DNA of 60,566 bases from Acidobacteriota bacterium (GTDB lineage: Bacteria; Acidobacteriota; Blastocatellia; Pyrinomonadales; Pyrinomonadaceae). The DNA lies in contig JAFAVK010000088.1 of assembly GCA_019242475.1 (NCBI GenBank), positions 1 through 60,566 on the forward strand, read 5' to 3'. The notes beneath the pieces were generated by a model, which searched no databases, was not told the origin of the DNA, and saw only the letters and a program-made list of their open reading frames with translations. Positions 9,853 through 16,750 of this stretch are shown piece by piece (the first letter of the stretch is position 1; every line of letters begins with the position of its first letter). Made by a program: the position numbers and the translations under genes.

Positions 9853-10506
9853 TCATCGAGACGATGACGACGAACCGTTTTCCTGTGCGCCGACGCACTC
9901 GCGGACGCAGGCTTCGAGCTTATCGCGGATGCGACAGGCGCGGATGCTCAGCGCGTTCAACGTGATTCCCAACTCTTCGGCCAGCGCGCGCCGGTTGTCG
10001 ATCTTCACGCGCGCCTTGCCCGCGTAATAGCGCGCGATGACCTCGCGGCTCGCGTCTTCCAGTTTGCCCAGGCATTGCTCAAGGCAGCTCAAACGCTGCT
10101 CGCTCAACTTCTGTCCGTCGTCAAATTCGGGGGCGGCGTCAACGCCGGCGCGCGAACGCTGCCGCAGGTCGTTCGACAGCGCGTCGTCTTTCTGCCTCGC
10201 GCGCAGGTGTTCCATGAAGACGAAGCGCGCGACGATGTAGCAGTACCTTGCCGGGGCGTCCGTCTCGAGCGCGCCCTCTTCTTCGAGACGGCGCGCGACG
10301 CGGTTCAAAGTTTCGTCCGCGAGCTCGTCGGGCGTCGGACAGTTCTTGCGGTCGAAGTAGGCCACGAGCCGGCGCCGCATCTCCAGGTAGTTCCGCCCGT
10401 CGGAACCCGCGCCTTCGTCCAGCCAGTCGAGCAGCCCCTTGAACGCCTCCGGAGTGAGCGACCAGCCCGACTTCCGACCGACCCTTTTCGACGTAACTTC
10501 ACTCAT
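9853..10506 (-). CDS. ECF-like RNA polymerase sigma factor
   Basis: The product has 217 residues from the ATG at 10506 (MSEVTSKRVG...). A 22-residue upstream extension is possible, but its sequence looks non-coding. Region 2 is recognisable from the segment with CPTPDELADETLNRVARRL and ARYCYIVARFVFMEHLR. Region 4 is the helix-turn-helix near the C-terminus (SREVIARYY...RALAEELGITLNAL). It lies first in a minus-strand run with the anti-sigma-like gene and the CHAT gene. Such sigma factors usually drive their own operon, so autoregulation is likely (inference). Confidence 0.85.
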   Translation of the reverse strand: MSEVTSKRVGRKSGWSLTPEAFKGLLDWLDEGAGSDGRNYLEMRRRLVAYFDRKNCPTPDELADETLNRVARRLEEEGALETDAPARYCYIVARFVFMEHLRARQKDDALSNDLRQRSRAGVDAAPEFDDGQKLSEQRLSCLEQCLGKLEDASREVIARYYAGKARVKIDNRRALAEELGITLNALSIRACRIRDKLEACVRECVGAQENGSSSSSR

Positions 10507-10695
10507 TACATTTCCGAGCGGGAAACTACCGAGAGCCGCGCAAAGGATAAAGCTTCTTTTATGCGACATCAAAGAGTGTTACAAGGCCGGAGTCTTGCTC
10601 TGATGACGTTGTCGAGGTATTTCGTCGTGACCGCGGCGCCGGTTCGGCGCCGCCCCACGGTGGCGCCGTCCCCGAGGACTTCGGTATAAAGGCTT
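10507..10695. promoter_or_regulatory. Divergent intergenic region with a perfect GC hairpin
   Basis: This 189-bp gap separates the leftward sigma operon from the rightward glycan cluster and must hold both promoters. A perfect 8-bp hairpin with a 5-nt loop lies near 10632-10652 (GCGGCGCC/GGCGCCGC). A TATAAA at 10685-10690 ends only 5 bp before the ATG at 10696, so transcription from it would give a nearly leaderless message. No convincing -35 box precedes it. Confidence 0.4.
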
Positions 10696-11637
10696 ATGCA
10701 GTGGGTCAGTATCATCATCACGACTCGCAACCGGCCGCGCCTCCTGTCACGGGCCGTCGAGAGCGCGCGGCTCTCGGGACGAGACCCCGAAATAGTTGTC
10801 GTTGACGACGCGTCCACCGACGAGACCGGCGAGGTCTGCCGGTCACTCCCCGGCATCCGCTACGTCCGGGTCGAGCGCAACCAGGGTGTGGCCTGCGCGC
10901 GCAACGCCGGGCTCCGTGCGAGCTCGGGTCAGTACGTTAGCTTTTTAGACGACGACGACGAGCGGCTGCCGGGCTCGCTCGACGTGCAGGTGGAGCGCCT
11001 GGAGGCGGAGCCGCGCGCCGGGATGATCTACGGGCAGGCTCTCGTCGTCGGCGGCAGCGGGGCGGCGGCCCGACGGCTCTACCCCGCGCACTGTCCGAGG
11101 GGAGACATCTTCTGGGAGTTGCTGGGACAGAACTTCATCCCCTGCGGCAGTGTCGTCTTCCGACGTTCATGTCTCGCGGGCGTCGGAAGCCTCGACGAGA
11201 GGGTGCCGGGGATCGACGACTGGGATTTCTGGATACGGATGGCCGAGCGCTTCGAAGTCATCGCCACGGAGGAGCCCGTCTTCAGTTGGCGGCGGTCGTC
11301 GCCCGGCTCCGGGCAGGGCTCTTCTTCGGGCGCGCGCATGGTTCGGATGGCGGTGCGGCAGTTCCGCGAGCGCTGGATGCGCCTCGGCCGCGCCGCCGAG
11401 GCGCCGCGCGGCACGCGGCGTAGGGCGTGGGACGCCTTCTCCGAAGGGATGGCGCGTCACCTCGTCTGGGAGGCCGTGCGCGCGCAGGCGGCGGGGCGGA
11501 CGCGACAGGCCGCCGAGAATGTTTTGACAGGTCTGCGGCTGCTGCCCTCCGCGATGCTGCGCGTGCCCTTCGACCGGCGCCGCGCGCGCGCCGCGCTCGG
11601 CCTGCTCAGGAGGTTGGCGTCGGCGAGGCGGGCTTGA
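10696..11637 (+). CDS. Family 2 glycosyltransferase
   Basis: A 313-residue GT-A enzyme. It begins directly with the nucleotide-binding strand (VSIIITTRNRPRLLSRAVES), has VVVDDAST near residue 35 and a DxD-type cluster FLDDDDE near residue 80, and a WDFW segment typical of the acceptor side. The C-terminal 90 residues are Arg-rich helices without a membrane span. GT2 enzymes transfer a sugar from a nucleotide donor. This is the first rightward gene of the surface-glycan locus; sugar and linkage cannot be read from sequence. Confidence 0.9.
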   Translation: MQWVSIIITTRNRPRLLSRAVESARLSGRDPEIVVVDDASTDETGEVCRSLPGIRYVRVERNQGVACARNAGLRASSGQYVSFLDDDDERLPGSLDVQVERLEAEPRAGMIYGQALVVGGSGAAARRLYPAHCPRGDIFWELLGQNFIPCGSVVFRRSCLAGVGSLDERVPGIDDWDFWIRMAERFEVIATEEPVFSWRRSSPGSGQGSSSGARMVRMAVRQFRERWMRLGRAAEAPRGTRRRAWDAFSEGMARHLVWEAVRAQAAGRTRQAAENVLTGLRLLPSAMLRVPFDRRRARAALGLLRRLASARRA

Positions 11638-11673
11638 GTTTCGTCACACTTTTCAACGCGAGGTGAGGAGCCG

Positions 11674-12696
11674 TTGGCTGACATCAACACCCCGGAGACG
11701 ACGGACGTGGACGTGGAGACCCTGATGGGTCTGATCCGGCGGCGGGTCTACGGCCTGCCCGACGCCCGGTACATCATGGGTGAGATCGAGAGGGTGAGGC
11801 TGAAGGCCGACGCCATCGTCACGGGCCGGATCGGGGAGGCGGGGCCGCAGGCCGACGCCGTCGTGAATACCCGGCCCAAACGCTTGGGGTGGAAGGTCGG
11901 GGTGAAGGGGCGCGTCGCCACCCTCATCGTGCGCGCCGTCAGGATGAACTTTCGCTTTCAGGAGGTCTTCAACAACTCGGTCGTCGGCGTGCTCCAACTC
12001 ATGGCCGAAGACCTGTACGCCTACGAAAGAAGGCTCGACGCGGCGGGCCGCGCTGGCGAAACTGAGCGCGCCTCCGCGGGGGCGTTCGACCGCGCGGCCT
12101 ACGAAGAGGCATACCTCGACCCGAAACCCTTCGCCCGCCGCAGCCTGTCGCTCTTCCAAGAGCTGCTCGGCCAGGACGATGTCGCGCTCGAACTCTTTTG
12201 CGGCCGCGGCGAACTGCTCGCGGCCTTCGCCGCAAACGGCATCGAGGCCGTCGGGGTGGAGCCCGACGCGGCGTTGGTGAGCCTGTGCCGTGGGCGCGGA
12301 TTGCAAGCGCTGCACGCGGACATCTTCGAACACCTGCGCGATTCGCCCGACGCTTCATACGGGGGCATCTTCGCGGGGAGGGTGGTCGAGCGGCTAACGA
12401 ACGAACAGACCGCGGAGCTGTTGGGGTTGGCGAAAAGGAAGTTGAGGCGCGGCGGCCTCTTCGTCGCGTCCGCGACGAACATCGACCACCTGCCGGCCTT
12501 GAGGAAGTTTTATCTAGACCCGAGCCTCGTCCGCCCCGTCCCCGCGAAGCTGCTGGGCTTCATGTTGGAGCGGAGCGGCCTCAGCATCCACCAATTCAGG
12601 TTCTCAAACGCCGACGGCGAAGAGCTGTCGGAGCCCGCCCTCGCGCGCGAGGTCTACCCCTACGACGAATACACGGTCGTGGCCGTGAACGACTGA
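11674..12696 (+). CDS. SAM-dependent methyltransferase of the glycan locus
   Basis: A 340-residue protein. The start is a TTG at 11674, chosen because a strong GGTGAGGAG ribosome site ends 3 bp before it. The N-terminal 130 residues are helical with a small hydrophobic patch. The C-terminal half is a class I methyltransferase with motif I as ALELFCGRGELLAAF and an acidic residue after the next strand (GVEPD). It likely methylates the growing glycan or its end, which in ABC-exported polysaccharides can set chain length (family knowledge; inference here). It converges on the next gene with a 15-bp gap. Confidence 0.82.
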   Translation: MADINTPETTDVDVETLMGLIRRRVYGLPDARYIMGEIERVRLKADAIVTGRIGEAGPQADAVVNTRPKRLGWKVGVKGRVATLIVRAVRMNFRFQEVFNNSVVGVLQLMAEDLYAYERRLDAAGRAGETERASAGAFDRAAYEEAYLDPKPFARRSLSLFQELLGQDDVALELFCGRGELLAAFAANGIEAVGVEPDAALVSLCRGRGLQALHADIFEHLRDSPDASYGGIFAGRVVERLTNEQTAELLGLAKRKLRRGGLFVASATNIDHLPALRKFYLDPSLVRPVPAKLLGFMLERSGLSIHQFRFSNADGEELSEPALAREVYPYDEYTVVAVND

Positions 12697-12711
12697 ACGC
12701 GTGCGGCGCGT

Positions 12712-14571
12712 TCAACCGACCTCGCGCAGCCGCCGGATGATCTTCTCGGCGCTGTGTCGCCACGTCCACCTGCCCAGCACCTCCGCAGAGGCCCGCGCAC
12801 CCTTGCGTCCCGCCTCCTCGCGGTTCTCAAAGACGTGACGCAGCAGCGCGCGGAGGTGCTCGTAAGACGGCTCGGCCCAGTTGAAGCCCTCGTAGTAAGG
12901 GCACTTGGCCTCGGCGGGGACGAGCCCCTCGACGGCGAGCGGGTAGGCTATCTCGTCGTTAATAAAATCGGTCTGGGCGCTCCAGTTGGTGGCGATGACT
13001 GGGAGGCCACAGGCCATCGCTTCGAGGACGGGCAGCCCCCAGCCCTCGCCGCGCGAAGCGAGCACGAAGCAGTCCGCCGAGCGGTAGAGCGCCCCGAGCT
13101 GGTGCGCCGGCACCACCTCGTTGATCGAGAAGACGACCTGCCCGCCCCCTTCCTTCAGCCCGAGCCGGCTCACCTGGCGCGGGACGTTGACCGAGGCGTC
13201 CTGGTTATAGATTTTGCAGACGAGGACGGCCTGCTCGTCCGAGCGGAACTCGTCGTTGAACGCACGGAGCAAAACCTCGGGCGCCTTTCGCTCGCCCCAC
13301 TCGAACGCGGAGAGGAAGGTGTAGACGCCGGGCACGGGATAGCCTTCGATCCCCGGGTTGAAGTAGGCCGGGTTCACGCCGAGGGGCATGACATGGACGG
13401 GTCTTTCGACGCCGCTCGCCCTGAAGGTGGCGGCGTTGAAGGAGGAGGGCGTCCAGACTTCGTCCATCATGTTCGCACGCCTGACCCACTCGCGCGGCAG
13501 CCCGTCCACCTCAAGCATGGTGTAGCCGATTTTGTACGAGCCGTAGTTCGTCCGGAAGCTGTCACCCTGGCCGTAGAAGACCTGGACGCCCGAGGGGTTG
13601 ACCCGCCGCCCGCGGATGACGTTGACCATGTACGAGGTTGACTGGTCGGGCTCCGGCCGCTCGAAGACCGTGCCCGGCCCGTACAGGTATCGGTAGTTGA
13701 CCCTGACGCCCTGCCGGTCGAGTTCGAGCACCAGCTCGCGGGAGCTGTTGGCGTAGCCGGTGGGGAAGTTGAGCAGGGAATGCCAGTTGACTTCCGAGGT
13801 GTAACGCGAAGACTCAAGCGCCGCCTGCCACTTCCTTTTGAAGGTCTTCTGCGACTCAAGGAACAAGTCGCCGAAGGAGACCTTGTTGACTTTCGTCGAA
13901 GTGTTCTCGTGATGGAGGACGGTGGCCGAGCCGCAGCAGACGACCTTGAAGCCTCGGCTCCGGGCCTTGAGGCAGTAGTCGCTGTCCTCGAAGTAGCTGA
14001 AGTAGTCCTCGTCGAGCGGCCCGACCCGCTCGTAGACCTCGCGCTTGATGTAGGCGCACGCGAAGACGATTCCTTCGACCTCCGCGTCGGCGTTGAACTG
14101 GTTGATGTCCTTCTCGCCGGCCCCGACCTGCTGCCCCCAGAAGGTCTCGATTGGCATGTACGTGCCCGCGTGCTGGAGCATCCCGCCGGGCCGCCTCAGC
14201 CGCGCGCCGACGACCCCGACCTCGGGCGCGCTGTAGGCGGTGGCCTGAAGCCGCGCCAGCCACTCGGACTGGATGATCTCCGTGTCGTTGTTCAGCAGGA
14301 CGAAGTCGGAGTCGCCGCCGCACTCGGCCAGAGCCCTGTTGTTGCCCCTCACGAAGCCGAGGTTCTCGCGGTTTTCAAGCAGGCGCAGCCAGGGGAGCGA
14401 CCTCAGGTATTCGACCGTGCCGTCTGTGCTACCATTGTCCACCACGACGACTTCGTAATCGGGGAAGGCCGTCCGTTCGCGCAGCGTCTCAAGGCAGCGC
14501 TTCGTGTAGGCGAGCCCGTTCCAGGTGAGGATGATGATGGTTACTTTTTTCCCGTCCGATTTCCCGTCCAA
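12712..14571 (-). CDS. Bifunctional GT2-GT4 glycosyltransferase
   Basis: A 619-residue fusion. Residues 1-260 are a rhamnosyltransferase-like GT2 domain (TIIILTWNGLAYTKRCLETL, VVVDNGSTDGT, LLNNDTEI, and a FSYFEDSDYCLKA acceptor motif). From about 290 a GT-B (GT4) domain follows, with a Glu-rich donor site (RGEGWGLPVLEAMACGLPV, about 500-520). Two successive sugar additions by one polypeptide are likely. It is transcribed opposite to the flanking genes and starts 46 bp from the divergent GT4 gene, so the pair probably shares a promoter region. Confidence 0.9.
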   Translation of the reverse strand: MDGKSDGKKVTIIILTWNGLAYTKRCLETLRERTAFPDYEVVVVDNGSTDGTVEYLRSLPWLRLLENRENLGFVRGNNRALAECGGDSDFVLLNNDTEIIQSEWLARLQATAYSAPEVGVVGARLRRPGGMLQHAGTYMPIETFWGQQVGAGEKDINQFNADAEVEGIVFACAYIKREVYERVGPLDEDYFSYFEDSDYCLKARSRGFKVVCCGSATVLHHENTSTKVNKVSFGDLFLESQKTFKRKWQAALESSRYTSEVNWHSLLNFPTGYANSSRELVLELDRQGVRVNYRYLYGPGTVFERPEPDQSTSYMVNVIRGRRVNPSGVQVFYGQGDSFRTNYGSYKIGYTMLEVDGLPREWVRRANMMDEVWTPSSFNAATFRASGVERPVHVMPLGVNPAYFNPGIEGYPVPGVYTFLSAFEWGERKAPEVLLRAFNDEFRSDEQAVLVCKIYNQDASVNVPRQVSRLGLKEGGGQVVFSINEVVPAHQLGALYRSADCFVLASRGEGWGLPVLEAMACGLPVIATNWSAQTDFINDEIAYPLAVEGLVPAEAKCPYYEGFNWAEPSYEHLRALLRHVFENREEAGRKGARASAEVLGRWTWRHSAEKIIRRLREVG

Positions 14572-14617
14572 CTGCCCTCCCGGCGCGCCGGCGCGCGCGC
14601 TGTAACGACGGCGAACG

Positions 14618-15934
14618 ATGTCTGCACGCAGGCGAGCGCTGCTGGTCGTCCACCGCTTCTGGCCGCACCCGGGCGGCTCCGAGCGTCTGTTCTACAACGT
14701 GGCGAGGCGGCTGGCGGACAAGGGGCTTGAGATAACGGTCTTCACCACCGACGCCTGGCACCCCGAATCCTATCACAGCCCCCGGAAGCAAAGGCTGCGG
14801 GCGGGTCTCGAAACACACGAGGGCTTGACGATACGGCGGTTCGCGCTCAGGAACATCCCGCTTCAGTTCAAGGCACTGCGGGCCTTGAGCTGGCTGCCGT
14901 TCGAGGCGGTGAGGCTCCTCGCGGGCAGCCCCTACGTCCTCGTCCCCGACTACCTCCGTGAGGTCTTCCGCAAACGCCCCCGGTTCGACATCGTCATCGC
15001 CGGCGTGCTGCCGTACACGCACCTCATCTACCCGGCGGCGTGGCTCGCACGGCTTCACGAAATCCCCTGGGTCTGCGTGCCGCTCGTGCACACGGGCGTC
15101 GCGGGCGGCGGGCCGTCGCCCGGCTACCTGACGGGCGCGCAGGTGAGGCTGTTGAAGGGCGCGGACGCCGTCGTCACGGCCACCGATGTTGAGAGCCGCG
15201 CCCTCGCGGCCCGCGGCCTCGACCCTTCGAAGATTCACCGCGTCGGCGTCGGCGTTGACCCGTCGGAGTTCGCGGGGGGCGAGGCGGGACGCTTCAGAGA
15301 GCGTTTTCACCTCGAAGGCCCACTGGTCTTGCAGGTCTCCACGCTCTCGCGCGCCAAGGGCGCCAACGACCTTGTGGAGGCGTTGAAACTCCTGTGGGCC
15401 GCGGGCAGCGACGCGCGGCTCGTCCTCATCGGGCCTTCGATGGGAGACTTTGAAAGAGACTTCGCGTCCCAGCCCGAGCACGTCCGCGAGCGAATCCTCC
15501 TACTCGGCATGACCGACGAGGCGACCAAGAAGGACGCGTTCGCCGCGTGCGACGTGTTCGTGATGGCGTCGAGCGCGGACTCGTTCGGGACGGTCTATTT
15601 GGAGGCGTGGCTCTACGGCAAGCCCGTCGTCGGCGCGGAGGCGGGGGGCGTCCCCGAAGTGGTGTCGCAGGGGCGCGACGGCCTCCTCGTCAGGTTCGGC
15701 CGCCACGTCGAACTGGCCGAAGCCGTCTCCAAGCTGCTGGCCGACGCGGAACTGCGCCGCGGGCTGGGCGAGGCGGGGCGGCGGAAGGTTTTGGACGAGT
15801 ACACCTGGGACGCGGTCTTCGGTCGCCTCGCGCGCGTGATCGACCCGCTGCTCGCACGCGACGACTGCTCACCGGGCCAGCATCGCGAGCCCGATGAACG
15901 CGAAGAGCAGGCGGTACCGTCGCTGCATCCATAA
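14618..15934 (+). CDS. GT4 glycosyltransferase
   Basis: A 438-residue GT-B enzyme. The N-terminal Rossmann half has the glycine motif HPGGSERLFYNVARRL (about 14-30). The C-terminal half carries the GT4 donor motif around DSFGTVYLEAWLYGKPVVG with the EX7E-type glutamates. There are no transmembrane segments, so it acts at the cytosolic face. Its 3' end overlaps the convergent UbiA gene by 66 bp, which ties the two coding regions together in opposite directions. Confidence 0.9.
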   Translation: MSARRRALLVVHRFWPHPGGSERLFYNVARRLADKGLEITVFTTDAWHPESYHSPRKQRLRAGLETHEGLTIRRFALRNIPLQFKALRALSWLPFEAVRLLAGSPYVLVPDYLREVFRKRPRFDIVIAGVLPYTHLIYPAAWLARLHEIPWVCVPLVHTGVAGGGPSPGYLTGAQVRLLKGADAVVTATDVESRALAARGLDPSKIHRVGVGVDPSEFAGGEAGRFRERFHLEGPLVLQVSTLSRAKGANDLVEALKLLWAAGSDARLVLIGPSMGDFERDFASQPEHVRERILLLGMTDEATKKDAFAACDVFVMASSADSFGTVYLEAWLYGKPVVGAEAGGVPEVVSQGRDGLLVRFGRHVELAEAVSKLLADAELRRGLGEAGRRKVLDEYTWDAVFGRLARVIDPLLARDDCSPGQHREPDEREEQAVPSLHP

Positions 15935-16750
15935 CGCGGTCTCGAATCCCAACCCGCGCCGGAGCGCCCGCAGCGAGCACGCGACGTGCAAAGGCCACAC
16001 GATAGTGCTCAAGAGCAAGAGCCTCGGCAGGAGGCCGAGCGCGGCCAAGCCGTCGAGTGTCGCGTAAGCGGCCATGAAGATGCACAGGCTCGCGAGAAAC
16101 GTTCGCCGCCGGCCGAACACTACGGCGCTGGTGCGAATCCCGTTGCGAAGGTCGCCCTCGTAGTCACGCACCTCCTGGTTGAGGTGGCCGCCGGCAAACA
16201 CCAGACCGAAGAAGAGACTGATGACGAGACCTCTGGCGTCCAGGTCGTGGGACAGGGTGTAGCCGAGCAGGAAGTGCAGCGCGCCCCCGAGCAGGTGGTT
16301 GACCGACGCCACGACGGGCGTGCTCTTGCCGAAATTAGGCGAACACGAGTACAGAAGGCTGAGGGTTGCAATCGCGACGCCGAGCAGGATGGCCGGGCCG
16401 CCGACGGTGGCGAAGGCGACGTTCGCGCAGATGAGGAGGGCGGTCGCAAAGCACGCGACCTGGCGCCCGCTAATGCCCCGCCGGGCGAATGCGTGTGTCG
16501 CCCGCCGCGGGTCGCGTATGTCACTGCTGTGCCCGGCCCAATCGTTGAAGACAAAGACGTGGGCCGTGAGCGCGAGACTGCCCGCGAGCAGTAGACCCGG
16601 CCGGAGCACGCCGCCCCGTTCGGGGCTGAAGCCGCCGAGGAAGATGCCGAGAATCGGAGAGGCTTGCAGCGCAAGCACCTCCGGCGCGCGGGTGGACGCG
16701 AAGTGTCGCACGACTCGCGCGTAATGCCGAACAGGGGATTGAGAAGTCAT
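15869..16750 (-). CDS. UbiA-family membrane prenyl/polyprenyl transferase
   Basis: A 293-residue multi-pass membrane protein. The ATG at 16750 is chosen because it overlaps the upstream stop by 4 bp (ATGA); a 20-residue longer frame exists. Two Asp-rich motifs typical of UbiA are visible: FNDWAGHSSDIRD in the first half and EVRDYEGD in the second. UbiA enzymes move a prenyl group onto an aromatic or sugar-phosphate acceptor; the mycobacterial DPPR synthase of this fold makes polyprenyl-phospho-pentose, a lipid donor for GT-C enzymes. Coupling to a GT-C-like gene makes a lipid-linked sugar role attractive, but a meroterpenoid role is also possible. Confidence 0.88.
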   Translation of the reverse strand: MTSQSPVRHYARVVRHFASTRAPEVLALQASPILGIFLGGFSPERGGVLRPGLLLAGSLALTAHVFVFNDWAGHSSDIRDPRRATHAFARRGISGRQVACFATALLICANVAFATVGGPAILLGVAIATLSLLYSCSPNFGKSTPVVASVNHLLGGALHFLLGYTLSHDLDARGLVISLFFGLVFAGGHLNQEVRDYEGDLRNGIRTSAVVFGRRRTFLASLCIFMAAYATLDGLAALGLLPRLLLLSTIVWPLHVACSLRALRRGLGFETALWMQRRYRLLFAFIGLAMLAR

